From: Verrucomicrobiota bacterium
GTDB taxonomy: Bacteria; Verrucomicrobiota; Kiritimatiellia; RFP12; UBA1067
NCBI GenBank assembly: GCA_023269675.1
Contig: JAHFSX010000013.1
Coordinates: 1-64,000, forward strand
DNA length: 64,000 bases
Direction: 5' to 3'
A program made the position numbers and the translations under genes. The notes beneath the pieces were generated by a model that worked only from the letters and a program-made list of their open reading frames with translations, did not search any database and had not been told where the DNA came from. Position 1 is the first letter of the stretch. The number at the start of each line of letters is the position of its first letter. This document shows, piece after piece, positions 25,530 to 34,476 of this stretch.

Positions 25530-26133
25530 GGAAACCTCAAAAAACGGCCACGGCCGCCACAGCGTCAGAAACAGCGGGGAAAACGGCCCTTGCTCGACCT
25601 CAGAAATGACTTGTTTATTACCATAATCCAGGGTCCAGTGAAAGCCTAAACAGGGACCGCACGCGGGCCGCGGGTGCATGATCGGTTTTGTGTTAAGGGC
25701 GAGTTATTTTGTTTTTCAGGCCCCGACGGCAAGGGTACGCAGACGGCGCGTGCGAAGCACCGGTAGGGCGAGCGCTCCGCGCCGCCGTTGCGTCCGGCTT
25801 CGCTGCCGCCAGAACTGAGGGACGCGCTACGTGTAGGGCGCGCGGGCGGCGGCGCGGAGCGCTCGCCCTACCCGTTACGCATAAATCCCCGAGCAACACA
25901 GGAAATCCCCACCTCTGCCTGGACATCGCATTCCCTTCGTTGCTTCGCGCTCTTCAGTCCTTCGTGGTGATGATTCGAATGCGATCTCAAAAAAAGCCCC
26001 GTGCGCCCCGACCTCCGAGTTGGCCGCTTGACGCAGGCTGGGAGAACGGGTACGCTCACAAGGTAGTGCTGGAGTTCAAACGTGGGGGATCCGGGTGTCC
26101 GTGGCACACCTTAGTTCAAGGGGGAGTGAAAGC
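25530..26133. other. Intergenic region with nested REP
   Basis: About 600 bp between divergent smc and beta-helix genes. Besides the REP element (25763-25871) it contains an AT-richer stretch near 25610-25720 that could hold the smc promoter, a pair of partial repeats around CGCATTC and GAATGCG (25928 to 25983), and GGGGGAGTGA just before the next gene. No gene is supported. Confidence 0.55.
25763..25871. repeat. Large nested REP element
   Basis: The outer arms are GTAGGGCGAGCGCTCCGCGC (from 25763) and its complement ending CTAC at 25871. Inside lies another palindrome around CGCTACGTGTAGGGCG (about 25824-25840) with its own GTAG. The whole segment can fold as a branched hairpin of about 109 bp. 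Confidence 0.78.
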
Positions 26134-28332
26134 GTGAAGAAAATCGGGCTTTTGTCGCTGCTGGCCGGCTCCGCGTTCGGGGCGCAGACGGTTCTGTATG
26201 TCAACCCGCAGTCCGGCTGCGATGAAGACCCAGGCACGGCCGCGAAGCCGTACGCCTCGCTTGACAAGGCCCGGGACACGATCCGCGCCCTGAAGAGGGA
26301 CGGCGCGTTTCCCGGGACGGGCGTGACCGTCGAGCTGACCGGCACCTTCGCGATGCCCACCCGCGCGTTCGCGCTGGCCGCGGAGGACGGCGGCGCGGGC
26401 CCGGACGCCCCCGTGGTCTACCGGGCCTCAAAAAGCGGCGCGCTCCTCACCGGCGGGCACGTCCTGCCGGCAAGCGGCTTCCGGGCGGTGACCGACGCGG
26501 CGACGCTGGCCCGTCTGCCGGAGCCGGCGCGCGGCAAGGTTGTCGCCTTCGATCTGAAATCCGTGGGGCTGTCCGCGTTGCCGCCGCTGCCGGACAAGTT
26601 CAGCGGCTGGAGCGAGATGGAGGTCTTCAGCGGCGGCCAGGCGATGCGGCTCGCCCGCTGGCCGAACGCGGGCTGGGCGGAAATCGCCAAGGTCATCGAC
26701 CGCGGCGTCAAGCCCGTCGACAAGGCCACGGGCGAATGGGAGGTCGGCTACAAGGGCGGCACGTTCGAGTACGCCGAGGAGGCCCCCTCCCGCTGGAACG
26801 TCGCGAAGGGCATCTGGATGAACGGCTTCTGGTGCCACGACTGGGCCAACGAGACGCTCAAGATCGGCGCCATCGACACGGAGAAGAAACAGATCACGGC
26901 CGCCGCCGTCCACACCTACGGCATCGGCAACTCCTCCAAGTGGCATACGGCCAAACGCCGCTACTACGTGTTCAACCTGCTGGAAGAGCTCGACGTCCCC
27001 GGCGAGTGGTACGTCGACCGCGAGGCCGGCGTGCTGTACTTCTACCCGCCGGGCGGCGACCTGGGCAACGTCGTGCTTTCCGTCCAGAAGAAGCCGCTGA
27101 TCCAAATCGCCCAAGCCGGCAACCTCAGGCTGGACGGTCTGGCCTTCCAGTACAGCACGGGCAAAGCGGTCGCGGTCGACGGCTGCGAGAACGTCGTCCT
27201 GCAGAACCTGCGCGTGTCCAACCTCACGACTGACGGCATCAGCGTCAGCGGCGGGAAGGCCTGCGGCCTGGACCGCTGCGAGGTGTCCGGCGTCGGCGGC
27301 ACGTGCGTATCCATATCCGGCGGCGACCGCAAGTCGCTGGCCGGCTGCGGCCATTTCGTCACGAACTGCCGCCTGCACCACAGCGGCCGGCTGCAGCGGA
27401 CCCAAGGCAAATGCCTGAGCTTCAGCGGCGTGGGCATCCGCGTGGCGCACAACCTGATTTACGACTCCCCCTACATCGCGGTGGTCTACGGCGGCAACGA
27501 GAACCTCTTCGAGTACAACGAGGTCCATTCCGCGATGATGGAGAGCGGCGACGGCGGCGGACTCTACACCGGGCGGGACTGGGGCTCGCAGGGCAACATC
27601 GTCCGCTACAACTACCTTCACCACTTCGGCAAGCCGGGCGTGGAGTGGCAGAAGGCGCGGGGGCTGAACCCCGACTACGAGCCGCTGGGCGAAAACGTCA
27701 TGGTCATGGGCGTCTACCTGGACGACTGCGACAGCGGCGACACGGTCAGCGACAACCTTTTTTACCGCACGGGCTGGTCGGCCTTCGTCGGCGGCGGACG
27801 CTACAACACGATCAGCAACAACCTGTTCATCGAATGCACGTCCGCGCTGCACCTGGACGACCGCGGCCTGAAGCGTGCCCGTCCGGGCGAGGGCACCAAG
27901 GACGGCTGGGATCTGCTGGCCAAGCTGCAGGCGTTCAACTTTCAGGCGCCGCCCTGGAAGGACAAATACCCGCACCTGGTCAACATCATGCAGGACGAGC
28001 CGAAGCTGCCGCTGCACAACGTCTTCAGCGAAAACGTGGCGATCAACTGCGAGCGCTTCCTGCAGATGCACGGCAGCCTCAAAGCCACCACGCTGCCGCG
28101 CCTGGATTTCCACGGCAACCTCGTGTTCGGCCCGGTCAACAAAGGGGACGCGGAGTCTTTCCCGCAGACGGAGGACGGCCGGAAGCGCGCCGACTTCCGC
28201 TCCGAGACTCTGCCGGACAGCGCCTCCCCGGACGCGGACGGCTTCAAGGTGCAGGACAGCGCCGAGTTCAAGCGGCTGGCCCCCGGGTTCAAGCGCATCC
28301 CGCTCGAGAAGATCGGCATCGCCGGACAGTGA
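26134..28332 (+). CDS. Secreted right-handed parallel beta-helix protein
   Basis: A 732-residue exported protein with a parallel beta-helix fold, typical of polysaccharide lyases and hydrolases. The start is GTG at 26134 after GGGGAGTG, giving signal peptide KKIGLLSLLAGSAFGAQ. The mature N-terminus, TVLYVNPQSGCDEDPGTA and PYASLDKARDTIRAL, is the usual opening of PbH1-type proteins. Helix coils run from about 320 to 640, with phrases such as LDGLAFQYSTGKAVAVDGCE, NVVLQNLRVSNLTTDGISVS and GGGRYNTISNNLFIECTSAL. An inserted beta-sandwich (about 90-300) precedes the coils. The substrate is not evident. The next gene, 175 bp downstream, also encodes a large secreted protein, so both may act on the same glycan. 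Confidence 0.88.
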   Translation: MKKIGLLSLLAGSAFGAQTVLYVNPQSGCDEDPGTAAKPYASLDKARDTIRALKRDGAFPGTGVTVELTGTFAMPTRAFALAAEDGGAGPDAPVVYRASKSGALLTGGHVLPASGFRAVTDAATLARLPEPARGKVVAFDLKSVGLSALPPLPDKFSGWSEMEVFSGGQAMRLARWPNAGWAEIAKVIDRGVKPVDKATGEWEVGYKGGTFEYAEEAPSRWNVAKGIWMNGFWCHDWANETLKIGAIDTEKKQITAAAVHTYGIGNSSKWHTAKRRYYVFNLLEELDVPGEWYVDREAGVLYFYPPGGDLGNVVLSVQKKPLIQIAQAGNLRLDGLAFQYSTGKAVAVDGCENVVLQNLRVSNLTTDGISVSGGKACGLDRCEVSGVGGTCVSISGGDRKSLAGCGHFVTNCRLHHSGRLQRTQGKCLSFSGVGIRVAHNLIYDSPYIAVVYGGNENLFEYNEVHSAMMESGDGGGLYTGRDWGSQGNIVRYNYLHHFGKPGVEWQKARGLNPDYEPLGENVMVMGVYLDDCDSGDTVSDNLFYRTGWSAFVGGGRYNTISNNLFIECTSALHLDDRGLKRARPGEGTKDGWDLLAKLQAFNFQAPPWKDKYPHLVNIMQDEPKLPLHNVFSENVAINCERFLQMHGSLKATTLPRLDFHGNLVFGPVNKGDAESFPQTEDGRKRADFRSETLPDSASPDADGFKVQDSAEFKRLAPGFKRIPLEKIGIAGQ

Positions 28333-28342
28333 TCTCCGGGGC

Positions 28343-28440
28343 GGGGACGGTTCCCCGAACCGTCCGCCAGTCTCTTTGTCGATCGCCCGGCACCTGTACC
28401 CGCGCACCCCGCTGCGGACGCCTCGGGGATGGCGTCCCTG
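28343..28440. repeat. Degenerate REP pair
   Basis: GGACGGTTCCCCGAACCGTC (from 28345) and, about 70 bp on, GGACGCCTCGGGGATGGCGT. The second stem has mismatches and the GTAG foot is missing at both outer ends, so this looks like a decayed copy of the pair seen whole at 21757-21808. Confidence 0.7.
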
Positions 28441-28506
28441 CCGATGGAACAACCGTCCTCATACGGTTTCAAGCCTCAACCGATTGCAGAAAAGAAGGGG
28501 TGACGT

Positions 28507-30927
28507 ATGCGTCTGCTCGAAATGATGTGTGGCGCCGCGCTGGCTGCGGGCGTGTCTTTGGCGGCGCCGGACGGAGCCGTGGTCAAGCGGGTGATCGCCG
28601 CCGAGCGCAATGCCGCGCTCCAGCCGATGGCACCCGCACAGGCCCGGCCTTACGGCAAGGGATTCACGCGCGACGGCGAGACCTACGTGTGCGACAACGG
28701 CGCGGACGCCACGGCGCGGCGCGGCGTATCGTGGACGATCGACCTGAACCAGAGCGTGGCCGCGCCGGTGACCGCCTCGGCGTGGGCCAAGGCCGAAGGC
28801 GTGGAGGGATCACCCGACAGCGGGTTCTCGCTCTATCTCGATCTGCAGTACACGGACGGCACGCCGCTGTGGGGACAGGCCGCCGCGTTCGAGACCGACT
28901 CCGGAGCGGGCTGGCACAACCGCGAGGTGATCGTCACCCCCGACAAGCCGATCAAGCGCGTGAGCTGCTACCTGCTTTTCCGCAACCGCGCCGGCAAGGC
29001 GTTATTCAAGGAGCCGCGCTTCGGCGTCCTGGCATCGGACGGCATGACGCGCTTCGACGGGATCGTGACCGAACAGGTTCAGCCTGCCGTGGCGGGATTC
29101 CTGCTGCGCGACGTGGGCATGAACTCCGACTTTGTGGCGCTCGGCAGCGAGGCCTTGGGCATACGGCTGACAACCCGGATGCGGCGCGGGCCGGGAGCAA
29201 CCTTCTACGACGTCACGCTGGAAGACCGGACAGGCAAGGACCGCGCGCTGACGCTCGCCTACACGCTGCCGCTGGAGAGCGAGGGGCTCACGTGGTTCCA
29301 TCACCCGCGGCGGGCCGTCCCCCTGGCCGGGTCGAAAAGCGAGATCATGAACACGACGCGGCACGCCGTCGGCGCCAGCGGGCTCCTGTCGCGCTACCCC
29401 TTCGGCGCCGTGGCGGCCGCGGGACAGGGCCGCGCCATCGGCCTCGATCCCGCGACGCCGCTCGTCTTCCGCACCGGCTGCCAGCCGGTCACGCGCGAAC
29501 TCTTTCTGGCGTGCGACATCGGACTCGCGCCGGAGAAGCCCGCCGCGACGTTCAGCTTCTGCGTGTACGACTTCGAGGCCGCCGCGGGCTTCCGCGGCGC
29601 GCTGGCGCGTTACTACGCGCTCTACCCCGACGCCTTTACGACGCGCATCAAGGAGCAGGGCGTCTGGATGCCCTTCGCGGCGGTCAGCAAAGTCGCGGGC
29701 TGGGAGGATTTCGGCTTCCGCTTCAAAGAGGGCGACGGCGAGACCGCGTGGGACGACGCGCACGGCCTCCTGACCTTCCGCTACACCGAGCCGATGACGT
29801 GGTGGATGGCGCTCAAAGGCGACGGGCCGCGCACGCTGGCGCGCGGCGCGGAGGAGGCCCGGCGGCTGGCGGCGGCCGGCGACAGGGCCGCGCAGGCCTG
29901 GGCGAGCAGCGCGTTCGCCGACGAGAAGGGCCGGGCACCAGGCCGCGTGCTGGACACGCCGTGGTGCAACGGCGTGGTCTGGAGCATGAACTGCGCGCCG
30001 GGCGTGGCGGGCGCGGTGACCGACTTCACGAACAAGTGGAACGCCGCCTACATCGAGAAGCAGTATGGCGCGTCGCGCAAGGCCAGCTGCGACGGCGAGT
30101 ACATCGACTCGGCCGAGGCGTATGTGACCGAGGAGCTGAATTTCCGGCGCGAGCATTTCGCGGGCGCGGAGCGTCCGCTCTGCTTCGCGCCGGGTTCGCG
30201 CAGGGTGGGGATCTACAAAGGCACGACCGGTTTCGAATACGTGCGGGCGCTCGAGAGGGAGATGCACGCGCGCGGCCGCTTCATGATGGCCAACAGCACG
30301 CCGTCCAGCTGGTTCTGGCTCGCCCCCCTGCTGGACGTGATGGGCACGGAGACCGACTGGAACCATGGTGGCAAGTGGAGCCCCCTGTCCGACGAGGAGC
30401 TGCTCTACCGGCGCGCGCTGTGCAAAGGCAAGCCCTACTGTTTCCTGATGAACACCGACTTCTCGAAGTTCCCTTACGAGGCATCCGAGAAGTTCATGAA
30501 GCGGGCGCTGGCCTACGGCATGTTCCCCGGCTACTTCAGCGCCGACGCGTCGACCGGCCACTATTTCACGCGGCCCGAACTGTACGACCGCGACCGGCCG
30601 CTCTTCAAGAAGTACATTCCGCTGTGCAGGTTAGTCGCGGAGGCGGGCTGGGAGCCGCTCACGGGCGCGGTCTCCGACAACGATGCGGTTATTGTAGAGC
30701 GGTTCGGCTCGCCGCCGGGGCCGTGCTACCTGACCGTCTACAATCTGGCCGACACGCGGCAGAGGGCCGTGCTGACGCTGACAGAGCTGACCGCGGGCGG
30801 CCCCTGCCGCGAGCTGGCCGCCGGCGGCGCGATCGCCTGGCGGGAGAAGCGGACGCGCCTCGAGCTCGAGGCGGGCGACGTGCGGGTGATCGAGATCCGG
30901 GGTGCGCCGCCGGTTACGGCCAAATAG
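28507..30927 (+). CDS. Large secreted protein, candidate glycoside hydrolase, family not recognised
   Basis: An 806-residue exported protein. A short signal peptide (MMCGAALAAGVSLAAPDG) opens it. Residues about 60-200 look like a jelly-roll sugar-binding domain (GVSWTIDLNQSVAAPVTASA; FSLYLDLQYTDG). Residues about 200-370 are beta-rich. From about 370 the chain looks like a TIM barrel with FGFRFKEGD, GEYIDSAEAYVTEELNF and TDWNHGGKWSPLSDEELLY; the acidic residues in CDGEYIDSAEA and GTETDW sit where catalytic acids often lie. The last 70 residues form a small beta domain. The order suggests a retaining glycosidase, but no family signature is certain. GAAGGGGTGACGT precedes the ATG. The beta-helix protein is just upstream. 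Confidence 0.75.
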   Translation: MRLLEMMCGAALAAGVSLAAPDGAVVKRVIAAERNAALQPMAPAQARPYGKGFTRDGETYVCDNGADATARRGVSWTIDLNQSVAAPVTASAWAKAEGVEGSPDSGFSLYLDLQYTDGTPLWGQAAAFETDSGAGWHNREVIVTPDKPIKRVSCYLLFRNRAGKALFKEPRFGVLASDGMTRFDGIVTEQVQPAVAGFLLRDVGMNSDFVALGSEALGIRLTTRMRRGPGATFYDVTLEDRTGKDRALTLAYTLPLESEGLTWFHHPRRAVPLAGSKSEIMNTTRHAVGASGLLSRYPFGAVAAAGQGRAIGLDPATPLVFRTGCQPVTRELFLACDIGLAPEKPAATFSFCVYDFEAAAGFRGALARYYALYPDAFTTRIKEQGVWMPFAAVSKVAGWEDFGFRFKEGDGETAWDDAHGLLTFRYTEPMTWWMALKGDGPRTLARGAEEARRLAAAGDRAAQAWASSAFADEKGRAPGRVLDTPWCNGVVWSMNCAPGVAGAVTDFTNKWNAAYIEKQYGASRKASCDGEYIDSAEAYVTEELNFRREHFAGAERPLCFAPGSRRVGIYKGTTGFEYVRALEREMHARGRFMMANSTPSSWFWLAPLLDVMGTETDWNHGGKWSPLSDEELLYRRALCKGKPYCFLMNTDFSKFPYEASEKFMKRALAYGMFPGYFSADASTGHYFTRPELYDRDRPLFKKYIPLCRLVAEAGWEPLTGAVSDNDAVIVERFGSPPGPCYLTVYNLADTRQRAVLTLTELTAGGPCRELAAGGAIAWREKRTRLELEAGDVRVIEIRGAPPVTAK

Positions 30928-31295
30928 CCGACACACGAAGGAGGATTTAGGAGTGAGGATTTAGGCGTTAGGAGTTGCGATGCCGTGGCAGCGAACGTGT
31001 TCGCACCAGGCTCGAGAGTCCGTGTTCGTGTCTTCAAAGTGAGGTCAAACGTAGGGCCTCAAGAAACGGTTGCTCGCGGAAGGGTTCCTCCTTGGCGAAG
31101 GCCCTGTTTTCAGGGCCTTCTGCGCTTCCGACTCCTCAATCCCAACTCCTGAATTCTCCTGGGTGCGACTCAGTTTCAACGAAACTGAATCGCGCCCCGA
31201 AGATCCGCCGTTGAAAACACGCCTTGCCAGAAAAGGCGAACCGGCTTAACATGATGACGGTCAGAAGGAACGTTACCTTGAAAAGGAGGCGGAAC
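30928..31295. other. Intergenic region mostly filled by the dispersed repeat
   Basis: This 368-bp gap is almost entirely the second copy of the 250-bp repeat (30941-31199). The remaining roughly 95 bp leads into the stress-protein gene and has AAAAGGAGG as its ribosome site. A 79-codon frame across the repeat is treated as a by-product. Confidence 0.65.
30941..31199 (-). repeat. 250-bp dispersed repeat, copy 2 (inverted)
   Basis: This is the reverse complement of the copies at 7841-8076 and 37607-37856. It opens with AGGATTTAGGAGTGAGGATT-type words and closes with the hairpin GGGTGCGACTCAG ... CTGAATCGCGCCC. Shared blocks include CTCGAGAGTCCGTGTTCG and GAAGGGTTCCTCCTTGG. The inner CCCTG ... 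CAGGG hairpin is longer here (GGCCCTGTTTTCAGGGCC). Confidence 0.8.
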
Positions 31296-31769
31296 ATGAA
31301 TGGTCAAGTGAAGAGGATCGTCTGTCCGGTGGACTTCTCCGAGCCTTCGGAACTCGCGCTCGTCCAAGCGGCCAGGCAGGCCCAGCAAGCCGGTGCGGAA
31401 CTGCACCTGATCGCCGTCGTGCAACCGATGCCAGCCGCGCTGATCAGCGACGGCATGCCGTTCACCGACCTCAACCCCACGCCGGACATGCCCACACAGG
31501 CGGCTGAGGCGCATCTCGCCAAGCTGCGCGACAGCACCTGCGCGGCGGTCTCTGAGCGGACTTCGCTGCACGTGGCGGTCGGGGTCCCGTTCGTCGAGAT
31601 CGTCCGCTACGCGCGCGAAGTCGAGGCCGACCTCATCGTCATGGGCTCGCACGGCCGCACCGGCATCGAGCACCTGCTGATCGGCAGCGTGGCCGAGCGC
31701 GTCGTGCGCAAAGCCCCCTGCTCGGTCTTGGTGGTGCGCGACGCGAAGCGCAGTTTCGTCATGCCCTGA
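31296..31769 (+). CDS. Universal stress protein (UspA family)
   Basis: A 157-residue cytoplasmic Usp-domain protein. It starts [20 protein letters not shown], the usual first strand with an Asp that contacts the nucleotide. The ATP-binding motif typical of the ATP-binding branch, G-x2-G-x9-GS, is present as [21 protein letters not shown] near residues 113-133. The start at 31296 follows AAAAGGAGG. Such proteins bind ATP and dimerise, and aid survival in growth arrest; the specific role here is unknown. It converges with the SDR gene, with only 15 bp between stop codons. Confidence 0.92.
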   Translation: MNGQVKRIVCPVDFSEPSELALVQAARQAQQAGAELHLIAVVQPMPAALISDGMPFTDLNPTPDMPTQAAEAHLAKLRDSTCAAVSERTSLHVAVGVPFVEIVRYAREVEADLIVMGSHGRTGIEHLLIGSVAERVVRKAPCSVLVVRDAKRSFVMP

Positions 31770-31784
31770 GCCGCCGGGCCGGCT

Positions 31785-32546
31785 TCAGCGCATCAGCATG
31801 CCGCCGGTCAGGTCGAGGGTCGTGCCGGTCATATAGTCGGAGGCCGAAGAGGCCAGGAAAGTGACCGCGTTCGCGATGTCCTCGGGCTCGGCGATGCGAG
31901 CGAGGGGAATGCGGCTCAAATAATAGTCGAGCTTGGTCGCGAGGTTGGCGGCAACCATCTCGGTCCTGACCATGCCCGGCGCCACCGCGTTGACGTTGAT
32001 CCCGGCTTGGGCCACCTCGCGCGCCACGGCGCGCGTCAGCGAAACGACCGCGCCCTTGCTCGAATCGTACGGCAGGTGCCCGGACGTGGACCCCAGGAAC
32101 GCGGCCTGCGACACGATGTTCACGATCTTGCCCTTGCGCCCCGCCGCCAGCAGCCGGCGCACGTGCTCCTGGCAGGCCACGAACGTGCCGGTCACATTGA
32201 TGCGGAAGGTCTTCTCCCACTCCTCGACGCTGTAGCCCGTGAGCGGGCCGCCGGGGCAGTAGGCCGCATTGTTGACCAGAATGTCCACCGGCCCGAACTC
32301 CCGCTCCAGCGCGTCGAACAGGGCGGCGATCTCCTCGGGCTTTTCCAGATTGCCCTTGAGCGCCACCGCCGCCACGCCGAAATCGCGCGCGATGCCCGCC
32401 GCCACCTCGGCGGCCTTGTCCGGGCTCGCCGAATAGTTGACGCCCACGCGCACGCCCTCTTCGGCCAGCCCGCGGCAGATCGCGGCGCCGATGCCGCGCG
32501 AGCCGCCGGTCACCAGGGCGACCTTACCTTGCAGATTCAGTTTCAT
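31785..32546 (-). CDS. Short-chain dehydrogenase/reductase, FabG-like
   Basis: A 253-residue NAD(P)-dependent oxidoreductase. The cofactor motif GGSRGIG is at residues 14-20, NNAA at 92-95, and the catalytic residues are Ser146, Tyr160 and Lys164 (YDSSK). The end LDLTGGMLMR matches the classical SDR group. It is the last gene of a minus-strand set with a zinc dehydrogenase, a DeoC aldolase and a second SDR, so oxidation or reduction of a sugar or sugar acid is more likely than fatty-acid synthesis. It lies 39 bp after the zinc dehydrogenase gene. Confidence 0.9.
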   Translation of the reverse strand: MKLNLQGKVALVTGGSRGIGAAICRGLAEEGVRVGVNYSASPDKAAEVAAGIARDFGVAAVALKGNLEKPEEIAALFDALEREFGPVDILVNNAAYCPGGPLTGYSVEEWEKTFRINVTGTFVACQEHVRRLLAAGRKGKIVNIVSQAAFLGSTSGHLPYDSSKGAVVSLTRAVAREVAQAGINVNAVAPGMVRTEMVAANLATKLDYYLSRIPLARIAEPEDIANAVTFLASSASDYMTGTTLDLTGGMLMR

Positions 32547-32585
32547 CGTTGGTTTCCGCTTTCCGCTGATCCGTCACGAACGGCC

Positions 32586-33641
32586 TTACGGCGTCAGCAC
32601 GACGCGCAGCGCGTCGCCCTTCTCCATCAGCGCGATCGCGTCCTTGAAGCCCTCGAACGGCAGCGCGTGCGTCACCAGACGGTCGGCGGGGAAGGTGCCC
32701 GCCGCGATCAGCGCCACGGCCTTCGCCACGTGCTCCGGCGTCGAGTCGCTCGTGCCCACCACGCGCAGCTCGTTGTAGTGGATCGGACGGCTGTCGACGG
32801 CGAGCATGCTCTTGCCGGCCGGCAGCGAGGCGAAGAGGCAGACCGTGCCGCGCTTGCGCGCCAGCGTCATCGCCTGCTCCTGCGGCGCGGCGGCCGGAGC
32901 CGCCACGATCACCACGTCCGCGCCGAGGCCGCCGGTCGCGTCTTTCACGACCTGCGCCAGGTCCTCGGCCGCGGGATTGACCAGGCGGTCGAAGCCGAAC
33001 GCGGCGCACTGCGCCAGACGCGCGGGATTGATCTCGGAAAGGATGATCCGCGCCGCGCCGTACTCGCGCGCCACCACCGCGTTCAGGATGCCCATGGGCC
33101 CCGCGCCCATCACGAGCACGGTGTCGCCCTTCCGCACCTGGCTGTTCTCGCACGAGTTCACCGCGCAGCTCACCGGCTCGGCCAGCGCCGCGTGCAGCGG
33201 CCGGACGCCCGCGGGCACCTTGATCACGTGGCCGCCGCGCACCGCCAGCTCGGGAATCACGACATACTCGGCCATGCCGCCGTCGTACCCGAAGCCCATC
33301 GGGCGGACGTTCGAGCAGAGGTTGCGCCAGCCGCGCGCGCAATAGGCGCACTCGCCGCACGCGACCGAGGTCGCCATCACCACGCGTTCGCCGACGTCAA
33401 AGCCCGCGCCGGCGCGGTTCTCGACGATGACGCCCGCGAACTCATGCCCCATCACGATCGGCGGACGCATGCGGGGGTTGCCCGATTTGTAAGCCTTCAT
33501 GTCCGACCCGCACACCGCGCAGGCGTCGACCTTGACCAGCAGCGCGCCGTCCCCGCACACGGGGACCGCCACCTGCTCGACCCTCACGTCCATCGGGCCG
33601 TGATACACCACCGCACGCATCGTTTTTCCGCTCATCGTCAC
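32586..33641 (-). CDS. Zinc-dependent medium-chain dehydrogenase, polyol dehydrogenase-like
   Basis: A 351-residue NAD(P)-dependent alcohol dehydrogenase. Catalytic zinc ligands are Cys44 (VCGSD) and His66 with Glu67 (GHEFAG). The structural zinc is held by Cys95, 98, 101 and 109 (CGECAYCARGWRNLC). The Rossmann motif GAGPMG is at 179-184. The group includes sorbitol, threonine and L-iditol dehydrogenases. The annotated start is GTG (33641), six bases after GGAG; ATG six bases later is an equal alternative. It sits in a set with a DeoC aldolase and two SDRs and probably oxidises a sugar-derived alcohol. Confidence 0.9.
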   Translation of the reverse strand: MTMSGKTMRAVVYHGPMDVRVEQVAVPVCGDGALLVKVDACAVCGSDMKAYKSGNPRMRPPIVMGHEFAGVIVENRAGAGFDVGERVVMATSVACGECAYCARGWRNLCSNVRPMGFGYDGGMAEYVVIPELAVRGGHVIKVPAGVRPLHAALAEPVSCAVNSCENSQVRKGDTVLVMGAGPMGILNAVVAREYGAARIILSEINPARLAQCAAFGFDRLVNPAAEDLAQVVKDATGGLGADVVIVAAPAAAPQEQAMTLARKRGTVCLFASLPAGKSMLAVDSRPIHYNELRVVGTSDSTPEHVAKAVALIAAGTFPADRLVTHALPFEGFKDAIALMEKGDALRVVLTP

Positions 33642-33690
33642 TCACTCTCCACGCTCAAAAGATCAACTACGCCCAGAACCCGGCATCCAA

Positions 33691-33750
33691 GCACGCCCAG
33701 GAATGGGCGTGCCACATTCTCTGATGTGCCATGCGCATCCCTGCGCATGG
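33691..33750. repeat. Double hairpin between deoC and the zinc dehydrogenase gene
   Basis: GCACGCCCAGGAATGGGCGT GC (33691-33712) is a 9-bp-stem palindrome. It is followed by GCCATGCGCATCCCTGCGCA TGG (about 33728-33750), another near-perfect palindrome. Together they look like a REP pair of a different family from the GTAG type. They lie within the operon-like set and might lower expression of the genes downstream. Confidence 0.65.
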
Positions 33751-33765
33751 AGCACGCCGTCAGCC

Positions 33766-34452
33766 TCAATACCCGTCGGCCGCCGGCGCGCCGTCGAGGA
33801 TCTTGTCGGCCGAGCCCACGCCCAGACGGCCCACGCCCATCTTCAGGAACATCACGGCCCGGTCCCAATCGCGGATGCCGCCGGAGGGCTTGACCTTCGC
33901 GCGGCCCGCGCAAGTCGCGAGCATGACCTCGACCTGCTCGACCGTCGCGCCGTCGCCGTTGAAACCCGTGGAGGTCTTCACGAAATCGGCCCCTGCCGCG
34001 ATCGAGAGCTCGCAGGCATGGGCCACCTGCTCCAGCGTCAGCAGGCAGGACTCTTGAATGACTTTCACCAGCACGCCCTTGGGCTTGGCCACGGCCACGA
34101 CCGCCCCGATGTCACGCTTCACGTAGTCAAAATCGCCGGAGAGGAACTTGCCGATGTTCATCACCATGTCCAGCTCGTTCGCGCCATCCTCGATCGCCAG
34201 CTTGGCCTCCAGGGCCTTGACCTCGGAACGGCTCGCGCCGTGCGGGAACCCGACCACGACCGCCACGGTCGTGCCCGAGCCCTTCACCAGCTTCGCCGCC
34301 AGGGCCGCGTCGGTCGGGCGCACGCAGAGGTCGCCCACGCCCTTGGCCACGCACATCGCCGCGTTCTTGCGGATGTCCTCGTCGGTCATCGCGGGCTTCA
34401 GCACCGCGTGATCCATCATCTTCGCCACAAACTCTTTCGTGATCGTATTCAT
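33766..34452 (-). CDS. deoC: Deoxyribose-phosphate aldolase family protein (DeoC)
   Basis: A 228-residue class I aldolase. The Schiff-base lysine is Lys159 in FVKTSTGF; the second active-site lysine is Lys188 in KVKPSGGI, and the acid is Asp95 in NELDMVMNIG. This is the full DeoC triad. The length matches bacterial DeoC. The start is the ATG at 34452, at suitable distance from AAGGA. DeoC classically splits deoxyribose 5-phosphate into glyceraldehyde 3-phosphate and acetaldehyde. Here its neighbours are sugar dehydrogenases rather than nucleoside genes, so the true substrate may be another deoxy-aldose or deoxy-ketose. It is 24 bp after the SDR gene. Confidence 0.92.
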   Translation of the reverse strand: MNTITKEFVAKMMDHAVLKPAMTDEDIRKNAAMCVAKGVGDLCVRPTDAALAAKLVKGSGTTVAVVVGFPHGASRSEVKALEAKLAIEDGANELDMVMNIGKFLSGDFDYVKRDIGAVVAVAKPKGVLVKVIQESCLLTLEQVAHACELSIAAGADFVKTSTGFNGDGATVEQVEVMLATCAGRAKVKPSGGIRDWDRAVMFLKMGVGRLGVGSADKILDGAPAADGY

Positions 34453-34476
34453 GTCTCTCATCTTCCTTAAGGGTTG

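Noticed and set aside
27303-30950. A 1215-codon frame spanning the beta-helix and 806-residue protein genes
   Set aside because: It is a shifted frame of two genes on the same strand, crosses their stop/start region and has Arg/Gly-rich sequence without motifs.
30975-31214. A 79-residue protein conserved at all three 250-bp repeats
   Set aside because: Similar peptides arise from both strands and several frames of the repeat, start codons differ, and there is no consistent ribosome site. Conservation is of the DNA.
31785-32546. Fatty-acid reductase FabG
   Set aside because: The sequence fits general SDRs, and no acyl carrier protein or other fatty-acid gene is nearby. The setting is a sugar-type cluster.
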